Source of the DNA: Pithys albifrons albifrons
Lineage: Eukaryota; Chordata; Aves; Passeriformes; Thamnophilidae
NCBI RefSeq assembly: GCF_047495875.1
Contig: NC_092497.1
Location: forward strand, 889,937 to 953,936
Direction of reading: 5' to 3'
Length of the DNA: 64,000 nucleotides
How positions within the stretch are numbered: position 1 is the first letter of the stretch; each line of letters begins with the position of its first letter. Of the stretch, positions 27,262 through 38,674 are shown piece by piece. Below the pieces are notes generated by a model that was not told where the DNA came from, did not search any database, and worked only from the letters and a program-made list of their open reading frames with translations. The translations under genes and the position numbers were made by a program.

Positions 27262-27824
27262 ATTTCCCTTTCCTCTGTCCCCTTTCCCTTCCCTCTGTCC
27301 CCTTTGCCTTCCCTCTGTCCCCTTTTCCTTCCCTCTGTCCCACTTTCCTTCCCTCTGTCCCCTTTCCCTTCCCCTTTTCCTTCCCTCTGTCCCCTTTTCC
27401 TTCCCTCTGTCCCCTTTTCCTTCCCCTTTTCCTTCCCTCTGTCCCCTTTTCCTTCCCCTTTTCCTTCCCTCTGTCCCCTTTTCCTTCCCCTTTTCCTTCC
27501 CTCTGTCCCCTTTCCCTTCCCCTTTTCCTTCCCTCTGTCCCCTTTTCCTTCCCTCTGTCCCCTTTTCCTTCCCTCTGTCCCCTTTTCCTTCCCCTTTTCC
27601 TTCCCTCTGTCCCCTTTCCCTTCCCCTTTTCCTTCCCTCTGTCCCCTTTTCCTTCCTTCTCTCCCCTTTCCCTTCCCTCTGTCCCTTTTCCTTCCCTCTG
27701 TCCCCTTTTCCTTCCCTCTGTCCCCTTTTCCTTCCCTCTGTCTCCTTTTCCTTCCCCTTTTCCTTCCCTCTCTCCCCTTTTCCTTCCCTCTGTCCCCTTT
27801 TCCTTCCCCTTTTCCTTCCCTCTT
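27262..27824. repeat. 20-bp pyrimidine minisatellite (second locus)
   Basis: Units CTCTGTCCCCTTTTCCTTCC with interspersed half units (CCTTTTCCTTCC), filling the space between the two LTR copies. The unit is the same type as the array at 10840-11705, whose left-end copies also have CTGTCCC. Confidence 0.95.
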
Positions 27825-27833
27825 CTCTGGGGT

Positions 27834-28285
27834 TTGGATTAGTCCTTTTTCCCAACCCTTCACTGCCCTCCTCTCTCCTCTCAAAGTTTTCCCAGCAAAG
27901 GGAAAAAAACTGAAAGGAAAAGAACTCAAAGAAACTGAACTGAATTAAAACAGAAATTATATTTTTCTAACACCTACACCCACCTTTGCAATTTGCACAC
28001 ACCGTGTGGGGCAAAGGGAAGAGGGAAGAGGGAATGGGCAACAGGGAATAAGGAGGGACAAACCAACCAAACCAGACAGACAATACAGTCAGAAACTGTG
28101 AGAAAGGAGAACAGGCAATGGTACAATCTCACCTGCCCTGGGCTTGGAAACCAACTGGAACAAGGGACTGTCCAGGCTCCTCCTGCTCCTCTGAGCTTTG
28201 CCAGGAAACCCAAACTCCTTCCCATCTCCCCTCCTCCTCTTCTGTCACTTCCTTGGTGAGGAACCCACGGATCAAACCCACCACA
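27834..28285 (-). mobile_element. ERV-type LTR, copy 2, unexpanded
   Basis: Matches 25608-27251 without the purine expansion, and also lacks about 30 bp around the ATGTGGAAAACATGTGTGGG segment found in copy 1 near 27180. Ends in GGATCAAACCCACCACA. Together with copy 1 it could be a pair of LTRs around a lost interior or a local duplication. Confidence 0.65.
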
Positions 28286-28881
28286 CTGACCCAAAGGCTG
28301 CTGAGGTTCCCCCCAAGAACCCACTTTTCTTCTCAGAGCAGAGAAAGTTTCCCTTGGTGACCCCTGGTGAAAGAAAGCAGAGTGTCCCCTGGCAACACCT
28401 CCCTTTTATTGCCCCTGTTGGCTCCTGCTGTGCCTCCAGAGTGGCTCATCCCTCCCAGACTGGCACCTTTGCTACCAGCTCACCAAACCCAACCAGCCCC
28501 TTTCCCTGCGTCTCGTGGGTGAAATTTGGTGGCACCACAGAGTTGTGGTTCAGCTGAGTTGTGGTCCAAGTCCCCAACAACCCAAACCTCACCGTGAGAG
28601 GGGTTTTTCTGAGCATGAAAGCCTAGTCAGGAGTTTCTTCTTTCATTGCCTTTTGATGAGCGGTCAAGAGAATTCCCAGTAGTTCCTTTGTAGCTTATTG
28701 TATGTTTTTCATTAGACATAGTTTGTGGATAATATACTGTAGTTAAACTTTCCTGAAATTCTGTAACAGAGTATGTTTTTGATTAAAAAAAGTAAAGATT
28801 CGAGGCTTTGTCTTCTTTGTTTCATTCTGTGGGAAGTTTTTGTCCTGATTTTTGGCTGCCTGTCAAGGCTGTCAGGAGGAA
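28286..28881. other. unique sequence, AT-rich toward 28640-28880
   Basis: No repeat or gene recognised. The 28640-28860 stretch (TAATATACTGTAGTTAAAC, TTTTTGATTAAAAAAAGTAA) has the look of vertebrate 3' UTR or conserved non-coding DNA and may be distal SMAD4 UTR; this is untested. Confidence 0.35.
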
Positions 28882-30578
28882 ACTTCCCTGGGGATGCTGG
28901 AGAGGATTTGGGGATGCTGGACAGGATTAGGGGGATGCTGGAGAGGATTGGGGGATGCTGGACAGGATTAGGGGGATGCTGGACAGGATTGGGGGATGCT
29001 GGAAAGGATTGGGGGATGCTGGACAGGATTGGGGGGTGCTGGACAGGATTGGGGGATGCTGGAGAGGATTTGGGGATGCTGGAGAGGATTAGGGGGATGC
29101 TGGAGAGAATTGGGGGATGCTGGACAGGATTTGGGGATGCTGGAGAGGATTGGGGGATGCTGGACAGGATTGGGGGGATGCTGGACAGGATTGGGGGGTG
29201 CTGGAGAGGATTTGGGGATGCTGGATAGGATTGGGGGGATGCTGAAGACGACTGGGGGATGCTGGAGAGGATTTGGGGATGCTGGACAGGATTGGGGGAT
29301 GCTGGACAGGATTGGGGGGATGCTGGACAGGGCTGGGGGGATGCTGCACAAGATTGGGGGATGCTGGACAGGATTGGGGGATGCTGGAGAGGATTTGGGG
29401 ATGCTGGAGAGGATTGGGGGGATGCTGGACAGGATTGGGGGGATGCTGGAGAGGATTTGGGGATGCTGGACAGGATTGGGGGGATGCTGGAGAGGATTTG
29501 GGGATGCTGGACAGGATTGGGGGATGCTGGATATGATTTGGGGATGCTGGAGAGGATTTAGGGATGCTGGACAGGATTGGGGGGATGCTGAAGACGACTG
29601 GGGGATGCTGGAGAGGATTGGGGGATGCTGGAGAGGATTTGGGGATGCTGGACAGGATTGGGGGATGCTGGAGAGGATTAGGGGGATGCTGGACAGGATT
29701 AGGGGGATGCTGGAAAGGATTAGGGGGTGCTGGACAGGATTGGGGGATGCTGGACAGGATTGGGGGATGTTGGACAGGATTTGGGGATGCTGGAGAGGAT
29801 TAGGGGGATGCTGGAGAGGATTTGGGGATGCTGGAGAGGATTAGGGGGATGCTGGACAGGATTAGGGGGATGCTGGAGAGGATTGGGGGATGCTGGACAG
29901 AATTGGGGGATGCTGGACAGGATTGGGGAATGCTGGACAGGATTGGGGGATGCTGGACAGGATTGGGGGATGCTGGACAGGATTGGGGAATGCTGGACAG
30001 GATTGGGGGATACTGGACAGGATTGGGAGATGCTGGGCAGGATTGGGGGATGCTGGAGAGGATTTGGGGATGCTGGACAGGATTGGGGGGATGCTGGAGA
30101 GGATTGGGGGGATGCTGGAGAGGATTTGGGGATGCTGGAGAGGATTTGGGGGTGCTGGACAGGATTGGGGGATGCTGGACAGGATTGGGGGGATGCTGGA
30201 CAGGACTGGGGGGATGCTGCACAAGATTGGGGGATGTTGGACAGGATTGGGGGATGCTGGAGAGGATTGGGGGATGCTGGAAAGGATTGGGGGATGCTGG
30301 AGAGGATTGGGGGGTGCTGGAGAGGATTGGGGGATGCTGGAAAGGATTAGGGGGATGCTGGAGAGGATTGGGGGGATACTGGACAGGATTGGGGGATGCT
30401 GGGCAGGATTTGGGGATGCTGGAGAGGATTTGGGGATGCTGGAGAGGATTGGGGGATGCTGGAGAGGATTGGGGGATGCTGGAGAGGGTTGGGGGGATGC
30501 TGGAGAGGATTTGGGGATGCTGGACAGGATTGGGGGGTGCTGGACAGGATTGGGGGGGTGCTGGAGAGGATTGGGGAT
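28882..30578. repeat. 20-22 bp G-rich array (GGGGGATGCTGGACAGGATT)
   Basis: About 80 units alternating GGACAGG and GGAGAGG forms, with G-run length varying from 4 to 7. It abuts the 13-bp array. Open frames on both strands are artefacts. Confidence 0.95.
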
Positions 30579-33500
30579 GGATAACTGGGATGGGTAACTG
30601 GGATGGATAACTGGGATGGATAACTGGGATGGGTAACTGGGATGGGTAACTGGGATGGGTAACCGGGATGGGTAACTGGGATGGGTAACTGGGGTGGGTA
30701 ACTGAGATGGGTAACTGGGATGGGTAACTGGGATGGGTAACTCTGGGATGGATAACTGGGATGGATAACTGGGATGGGTAACTGGGATGGGTAACTGGGA
30801 TAGATAACTGGGATGGGTAACTGGGATGGGTAACTGGGAAGGGTAACTGGGATGGGTAACTGGGATGGATAACTGGGATGGGTAACTGGGATGGGTAACT
30901 GGGATGGATAACTGGGGTGGGTAACTGGGATGGGTAACTGGGATGGGTAACTGGGATGGATAACTGAGGTGGGTAACTGGGATGGGTAACTGGGATGGGT
31001 AACTGGGTTGGGTAACTCTGGGATGGATAAATGGGATGGGTAACTGGGATGGATAACTGGGATGGGTAACTGGGATGGGTAACTGGGATGGATAACTGGG
31101 ATGGGTAACTCTGGGATGGGTAACTGGGATGGGTAACTCTGGGATGGGTAACTGGGATGGATAACTGGGATGGGTAACTGGGATGGATAACTGGGATGAA
31201 TAACTGGGATGGATAACTGGGATGGATAACTGGGATGGGTAACTGGGATGGGTACCTGGGATGGGTAACTGGGATGGGTAACTGGGATGGATAACTGGGA
31301 TGGATAACTGGGATGGGTAACTGGGATGGATAACTGGGATGGGTAACTGGGATGGGTAACTGGGATGGATAACTGGGATGGGTAACTGGGATGGGTAACT
31401 GGGATGGTAACTGGGATGGGTAACTGGGATGGGTAACTGGGATGGATATCTGGGATGGGTAAGTGGGATGGGTAACTGGGATGGGTAACTGGGATGGGTA
31501 ACTGGGATGGATAACTGGGATGGGTAACTGGGATGGGTAACTGGGATGGGTAACTGGGATGGGTAACTGGGATGGAAAACTGGGATGGGTAACTGGGATG
31601 GGTAACTGGGTTGGGTAACTCTGGGATGGGTAACTGGGATGGGTAACTGGGATGGGTAACTGGGATGGGTAACTGGGATGGGTAACTCTGGGATGGGTAA
31701 CTCTGGGATGGGTAACTGGGCTGTATAACTGGGATGGATAACTGGGATGGGTAACTGGGATGGATAACTGGGCTGTATAACTGGGATGGGTAACTGGGAT
31801 GGATAACTGGGATGGGTAACTGGGATGGGTAACTCTGGGATGGGTAACTCTGGGATGGGTAACTGGGCTGGATAACTGGGCTGGATAACTGGGATGGGTA
31901 ACTGGGATGGGTAACTGGGATGGGTAACTGGGATGGGTAACTGGGATGGATAACTGGGATGGGTAACTCTGGGATGGGTAACTGGGATGGGTAACTCTGG
32001 GATGGGTAACTCTGGGATGGGTAACTGGGATGGGTAACTCTGGGATGGGTAACTGGGATGGGTAACTGGGATGGGTAACTGGGATGGGTAACTGGGATGG
32101 GTAACTCTGGGATGGGTAACTCTGGGATGGGTAACTGGGATGGGTAACTGGGATGGGTAACTGGGATGGATAACTGGGATGGGTAACTGGGATGGGTAAC
32201 TGGGAAGGGTAACTGGGATGGGTAACTGGGATGGATAACTGGGATGGGTAACTGGGATGGGTAACTGGGATGGATAACTGGGGTGGGTAACTGGGATGGG
32301 TAACTGGGATGGATAACTGAGGTGGGTAACTGGGATGGGTAACTGGGATGGGTAACTGGGTTGGGTAACTCTGGGATGGATAAATGGGATGGGTAACTGG
32401 GATGGATAACTGGGATGGGTAACTGGGATGGGTAACTGGGATGGATAACTGGGATGGGTAACTCTGGGATGGGTAACTGGGATGGGTAACTCTGGGATGG
32501 GTAACTGGGATGGATAACTGGGATGGGTAACTGGGATGGATAACTGGGATGAATAACTGGGATGGATAACTGGGATGGATAACTGGGATGGGTAACTGGG
32601 ATGGGTACCTGGGATGGGTAACTGGGATGGGTAACTGGGATGGATAACTGGGATGGATAACTGGGATGGGTAACTGGGATGGATAACTGGGATGGGTAAC
32701 TGGGATGGGTAACTGGGATGGATAACTGGGATGGGTAACTGGGATGGGTAACTGGGATGGTAACTGGGATGGGTAACTGGGATGGGTAACTGGGATGGAT
32801 ATCTGGGATGGGTAAGTGGGATGGGTAACTGGGATGGGTAACTGGGATGGGTAACTGGGATGGGTAACTGGGATGGATAACTGGGATGGGTAACTGGGAT
32901 GGGTAACTGGGATGGGTAACTGGGATGGGTAACTGGGATGGGTAACTGGGATGGAAAACTGGGATGGGTAACTGGGATGGGTAACTGGGTTGGGTAACTC
33001 TGGGATGGGTAACTGGGATGGGTAACTGGGATGGGTAACTGGGATGGGTAACTGGGATGGGTAACTCTGGGATGGGTAACTCTGGGATGGGTAACTGGGC
33101 TGTATAACTGGGATGGATAACTGGGATGGGTAACTGGGATGGATAACTGGGCTGTATAACTGGGATGGGTAACTGGGATGGATAACTGGGATGGGTAACT
33201 GGGATGGGTAACTCTGGGATGGGTAACTCTGGGATGGGTAACTGGGCTGGATAACTGGGCTGGATAACTGGGATGGGTAACTGGGATGGGTAACTGGGAT
33301 GGGTAACTGGGATGGGTAACTGGGATGGATAACTGGGATGGGTAACTCTGGGATGGGTAACTGGGATGGGTAACTCTGGGATGGGTAACTCTGGGATGGG
33401 TAACTGGGATGGGTAACTCTGGGATGGGTAACTGGGATGGGTAACTGGGATGGGTAACTGGGATGGGTAACTGGGATGGGTAACTCTGGGATGGGTAACT

Positions 33501-35480
33501 CTGGGATGGGTAACTGGGATGGGTAACTGGGATGGATAACTGGGATGGGTAACTGGGATGGATAAGTGGGATGGGTAACTGGGATGGATAAGTGGGATGG
33601 GTAACTGGGATGGGTAACTGGGATGGATAACTGGGATGGGTAACTGGGATGGGTAACTGGGATGGAAAACTGGGATGGATAACTGGAATGGGTAACTGGG
33701 ATGGATAACTGGGATGGGTAACTGGGATGGGTAACTGGGATGGGTAACTCTGGGATGGGTAACTGGGATGGGTAACTCTGGGATGGCTAACTGGGATGGG
33801 TAACTGGGATGGGTAACTGGGATGGGTAACTCTGGGATGGGTAACTGGGATGAATAACTGGGATGGGTAACTGGGATGGATAACTGGGATGGGTAACTGG
33901 GATGAATAACTGGGATGGGTAACTCTGGGATGGGTAACTGGGATGGGTAACTGGGATGGGTAACTGGGATGGGTAACTGGGATGGGTAAGTGGGATGGAT
34001 AACTGGGATGGGTAACTGGGATGGGTAACTGGGATGGGTAACTGGGATGGGTAACTGGGTTGGGTAACTCTTGGATGGATAAATGGGATGGCTAACTGGG
34101 ATGGATAACTGGGATGGGTAACTGGGGTGGATAACTGGGATGGATAACTGGGATGGGTAACTGGGATGGGTAACGCTGGGATGGGTAACTGGGATGGGTA
34201 AGTGGGATGGATAACTGGGATGGGTAACTGGGATGGGTAACTGGGATGGATCACTCTGGGATGGGTAAGTGGGATGGGTCACTCTGGGATGGTTAACTGG
34301 GATGGGTAACTGGGATGGGTAACTGGGATGGGTAACCGGGATGGGTAATTGGGATGGGTAACTGGGATGGGTAACTGGGATGGGTAACTCTGGGATGGGT
34401 AACTGGGATGGGTAACTGGGATGGGTAACTGGGATGGGTAACTGGGATGGGTAATTGGGATGGGTAACTGGGATGGGTAACTGGGATGGGTAACTGGGAT
34501 GGGTAACTGGGATGGATAACTGGGATGGGTAACTGGGATGGATAACTGGGATGGGTAACTGGGATGGACAACTGGGATGGATAACTGGGATGGATAACTG
34601 GGGTGGGTAACTGGGATGGATAACTGGGATGGGTAACTGGGATGGATAACTGGGATGGGTACCTCGGATGGATAACTGGGATGGATAACTGGGATGGGTA
34701 ACTGGGATGGGTAACTGGGATGCGTAACTGGGATGGATAACTGGGATGGGTAACTGGGATGCGTAACTGGGATGGATAACTGGGATGGATAACTGGGGTG
34801 GGTAACTGGGATGGATAACTGGGATGGGTAACTGGGATGGGTAACTGGGATGGGTAACTGGGATGGGTAACTGGGATGGATAACTGGGATGGGTAACTGG
34901 GATGGGTAACTGGGATGGGTAACTGGGATGGATAACTGGGATGGGTAACTGGGATGGATAACTGGGATGGGTAACTGGGATGGACAACTGGGATGGATAA
35001 CTGGGATGGATAACTGGGGTGGGTAACTGGGATGGATAACTGGGATGGGTAACTGGGATGGATAACTGGGATGGGTACCTCGGATGGATAACTGGGATGG
35101 ATAACTGGGATGGGTAACTGGGATGGGTAACTGGGATGGGTAACTCTGGGATGGGTAACTGGGATGGGTAACTGGGATGGGTAACTGGGATGGATAACTG
35201 GGATGGGTAACTGGGATGGGTAACTGGGATGGGTAACTCTGGGATGGGTAACTGGGATGGGTAACTGGGATGCGTAACTGGGATGGATAACTGGGATGGA
35301 TAACTGGGGTGGGTAACTGGGATGGATAACTGGGATGGGTAACTGGGATGGGTAACTGGGATGGGTAACTGGGACGCGTAACTGGGACGGGTAACTGGGA
35401 TGGGTAACTGGGATGGGTAAGTGGGATGGATAACTGGGATGGGTAACTGGGATGGGTAACTGGGATGGGTAACTGGGATG
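30575..35480. repeat. 13-bp satellite-like array (GGGATGGGTAACT), about 375 copies
   Basis: 4.9 kb of a 13-bp unit with two main forms, GGGATGGGTAACT and GGGATGGATAACT, plus 15-bp units containing TAACTCTGGGATGG. Diagnostic rare variants recur about 1353 bp apart (for example GGGATGGTAACTGG at 31401 and 32754; ATGGATAAATGGG at about 31023 and 32376), showing a large internal duplication. The 1716-codon open frame on the - strand arises because 39 nt (three units) contain no stop. Confidence 0.97.
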
Positions 35481-36757
35481 AATAACCACCATCCCAATTA
35501 ACCAACCACAGAAATGCCAAACTGTCTCTGCACCTGCCACTGATTTTTCCATAGAGGATAAACACAATTTATGGGACAGGGAACTCCCTGCACGATCCAC
35601 ACACTCCCCTTGATTTACACAATTTTCCATAGAAAATTCACAGGAATTGCCAAATTTCTTTTTCCCCAAGTTCGTATCCCCTCCCACTATTTCTTTAAGA
35701 AATCCAAGACTTCCCCTACACTTGAAGCACATTTGAAATAAAACTATTAACTCTGGTGTAATTAATTTCAGATTTACCACAACCACAGGGTCCGTTTGAA
35801 GGACGGGGGTAACACACAGAACTCAACTTGATTTTTTTATCCAAACACAAAGAAATCCCACTCCCTTTTGTTGTTCCTGGCAGAGTTTGGCTTTAATTCC
35901 AGCAACAGGAGCTCAGGGAGCACCACTTGAACCAGACAGAGTCTCCAGTGTTGATTAGAAACCCCTCCAGTGTTTCAGATTTCAGGAATATTCCAAGGGG
36001 GTATATCCAAGGTGGGGCTTTTCACAACCAGAGGGTTTTACTTTTAACCAGAAATTCCAACTGGTATTTTGAGGTGGGAAGGAAAGATCAAAACTGGTTT
36101 TTAACACGAGCTCCATGGAGGTGAAACTTCTCCCACTGGGGTATTTCTACAAACACAAATTATGTTTTTGTCAGGATGATTTATCCTGGAAAAACACACT
36201 TGGAGGAACACTCAAAGAAAATTTGTTTTCTGCCTGAAGATTCCCAGAGTGTCGTTCCAGAACTTGGCTGAATGCAGGGAATGGGATGGAGATTTAGGGC
36301 TGAGCCTTCAGAGCTTTATATCAATCATTAATAACAGCAATTCCCTTCTGAAAAGAAGATTAAACTGTATTTATTTTGAGGAAATTCCATATTAGAACAG
36401 CCCCTCTGCCTGAGCACAGCTCAGACAATGGGGAGGATTGTAAACACTCCATTAATTCCAGTGTCCTCTAACACAGAAATCAGGGAATACTTAAAAAATA
36501 CAAGTTTGAAATGGATGTTATTCCAAAACTTCCAGAACACCCAAAATGCTCTGCAGAACACAAACCTTCCTGGGGGTGTGTTAAGCCAAACAATCCAGGG
36601 CTGTGCTCCAGGAAATCCTTGGGCCAAGGTGTGAGGATAAAAAAAAAGGGTTTTTGGAGTTAAGAAAGGTTGTGAGGATGCAGGTTAGGGCTCTTGGTAC
36701 AGAGATGAGAGCAAAGAAACTTAATTAGTCCTGTGAGAAAGAGCAGCAAAACCAAAA
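35481..36757. other. unique sequence, possible distal ELAC1 3' UTR
   Basis: About 1.28 kb free of tandem repeats. On the - strand an AATAAA occurs at 36375-36370, about 1.6 kb beyond the ELAC1 stop. Whether ELAC1 transcripts extend this far is unknown. No coding recognised. Confidence 0.35.
36370..36375 (-). promoter_or_regulatory. candidate ELAC1 polyadenylation signal AATAAA
   Basis: The - strand reads CTCAAAATAAATACAG. I saw no AATAAA on the - strand between the stop codon (37990) and about 37700, so this is offered only as a downstream candidate in unique sequence. Confidence 0.25.
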
Positions 36758-37282
36758 TCACAGAATCATAGAATGGATTGGGTTGGAAAAGCCCTCCGAG
36801 ATCATCAAGTCCAGCCCTTGGTCCAACTCCAGTCCCTTTACCAGATCATGGCACTCAGTGCCACGGCCAAGCTCAGCTGAAAAACCTCCAGGGGTGGGGA
36901 ATCCACCCCCTCTCTGGGCAGCCCATTCCAATGCCTGAGCACTCTCTCTGCAAAGAATTTCTTTCTCATCTCCAACTTCAATTTCCCCTGGCAGAGCTTG
37001 AGCCCATCGTGCCCCCCACAGCGGGGTTGGATCAAGACATGGTGGATTCTCTGTCCCTGGAAGTGTTTCAGAGGACACTCAGTGCCACATCCAGTCCCTT
37101 CTCCAGCCTCGTTGCTCTTCTCTGGCCCCGCTCCAGCCCCTCAATCCCTTTCCTGACCTGAGGGGCCCAGAACTGAACACAACACTCAAGGTGTGGCCTC
37201 CCCAAGGCAGAGTCCTGGGCTGGTGATCACAGTGGGGTTGGATCAAGGGTTGGATTTGGTGATCTCAGAGGTCTCTTCCAAG
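36758..37282 (-). mobile_element. CR1 3'-end fragments, rearranged
   Basis: 36758-37015 is an antisense CR1 tail (AATCACAGAATCATAGAATGG through GAGCCCATCGTGCCCC). 37016-37282 is a mosaic of + and - CR1 pieces (GGGGTTGGATCAAG; CTCCAGCCTCGTTGCTCTTC). It lies in the region downstream of ELAC1. Confidence 0.8.
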
Positions 37283-37748
37283 CCAACTGAGAAGAGCAAC
37301 GAGGCTGGAGAAGGGACTGGAGCACAAGTGCTGTGGGGAGAGGCTGAGGGAGCTGGGGGTGTTCAGCCTGGAGAAGAGGAGGCTCAGAGGTGACCTCAGC
37401 ACTGTCTGGAACTGCCTGAAGGGAAGTTCTGGCCAGCTGGGGGTTGGTCTCTTCTCCCAGGCACTCAGCAATAGGACAAGGGGGCACGATGGGCTCAAGC
37501 TCTGCCAGGGGAAATTGAAGTTGGAGAGCAGAAAGAAATTCTTTGCAGAGAGAGTGCTCAGGGATTGGAATGGGCTGCCCAGAGAGGGGGTGGATTCCCC
37601 ATCCCTGGAGGTTTTTCAGCTGAGCTTGGCCGTGGCACTGAGTGCCATGATCTGGTAAAGGGACTGGAGTTGGACCAAGGGTTGGACTTGATGATCTGGG
37701 AGGTCTTTTCCAACCCAATCCATTCCATGATTCTGTAATTCTATGATT
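37283..37748 (+). mobile_element. CR1 3'-end fragment
   Basis: Plus-strand CR1 from the ORF2 C-terminal region (reading GLEHKCCGERLRELG-like, [27 protein letters not shown]) through the 3' tail ending GATTCTGTAATTCTATGATT. Reading frame largely open but truncated. Confidence 0.88.
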
Positions 37749-37925
37749 AATAAAGGTGAGACAAGAAATCTTTGCATTTCTGTCTCTCCCTCCTTTCTCA
37801 GGACAGAAGGAATACCCACAGAACATGAGGAAAACCCCAGAAGAGACAGACACATCCAAACCCTGCCTGCTGTGCCACCTGCCACAAGAAAAAGGGGCAA
37901 TGGATAGTCAGGAATAGAGTATTTA

Positions 37926-38003
37926 TAGGAGTTGGACCAAGGGTTGGACTTGATGATCTCGGAGGTCTTTTCCAACCCAATCCATTCTATCATTCTGTGA
38001 TTC
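37926..38003 (+). mobile_element. short CR1 3' tail overlapping the ELAC1 stop codon
   Basis: GGAGTTGGACCAAGGGTTGG, GATGATCTCGGAGGTCTTTT and the terminal ATTCTATCATTCTGTGATTCC are a standard CR1 3' end in + orientation. Its last bases overlap the final codons of ELAC1 on the - strand (37990-38003). Confidence 0.85.
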
Positions 38004-38465
38004 CCCTCCTCAGTGGGATTTCTATGGTCATAAAATCCTCAGCCAGAGCCACCCCCTGCCCCCCCAGCACAGCCTCTGCCTGTCTGCCCAGCTCAGTGAC
38101 ATCCTCATCCCCCTGCCCTGCCTGGGCAGCCGGTTTGTACCTCTGGCTGAAGTGGGTCAGGACCAGCTTCCTCACCCCACACCGCCTGGCAAACTCTGAT
38201 GCCATCCCTGGGGTGCTGTGCCCGTGTTCCTTGGCCTTGTCCTGCTGGGATTCCCCCAGGGTGGCCTCGTGCACCAGCACATCAGCCCCCCAGCACAGCC
38301 TCGTGGCCTCCTCCCCAACCACCCCCGAGCAGTCCCCCAAAATGCAAACTTTCCTGCCAGGAATGGGCTCTTCCAGGACGTCAGCGGGAGAAATCCTCAC
38401 TCCATTCTCCAGGACAACTGCAGTGCCACTCTTCAGTTTGCCATACAAAGGACCTGGTTGAACTC
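37990..38465 (-). CDS. ELAC1: ELAC1 terminal coding exon (residues 209-366)
   Basis: Minus-strand exon of 476 bp, acceptor CACCAG ending at 38466, stop TGA at 37992-37990. It encodes the rest of Gly209, then VQPGPLYGKLKSG, the metal-ligand motif KVCILGDCSGV (Asp253), the HEAT loop (LVHEATL, His274), the conserved AKEHGHSTP and the last ligand LVLTHFSQRY (His313). This completes the short-form tRNase Z fold. Human ELAC1 ends around IPIKK after EDFMVIS. Here EDFMTIEIPLRR is followed by GITE and a stop that coincide with the 3' tail of a CR1 element. So the extreme C-terminus and stop seem to be transposon derived. Catalytic residues are intact. Confidence 0.95.
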
Positions 38466-38674
38466 CTGGTGGATGAAGGCAGAAGAGATTCTAAGTCTTA
38501 TAATAACTATATTGTTATAATACAAGTGTGTCAGTGTCAGGTTTAAACACAACATCACCTGGAGGGTGTTATTGAGAGAGATGTCTCACTGAGAGAAACA
38601 CAATATCCATACAAAAATCTATTGCTATTTCACATTTTCAAATACATTTTTCAAATAAAGAGCTTGTAAAAGAG

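Noticed and set aside
30575..35480. Telomere-like or interstitial telomeric repeat (GGGTAA)
   Set aside because: The unit is 13 bp, GGGATGGGTAACT. It lacks the TTAGGG hexamer and has the wrong period.
30347..35497. 1716-codon open reading frame on the - strand (Pro/Ser/Ile-rich)
   Set aside because: It is entirely a 13-bp repeat whose three-unit period (39 nt) has no stop. Several frames are open over the same bases and there is no splice or start context.
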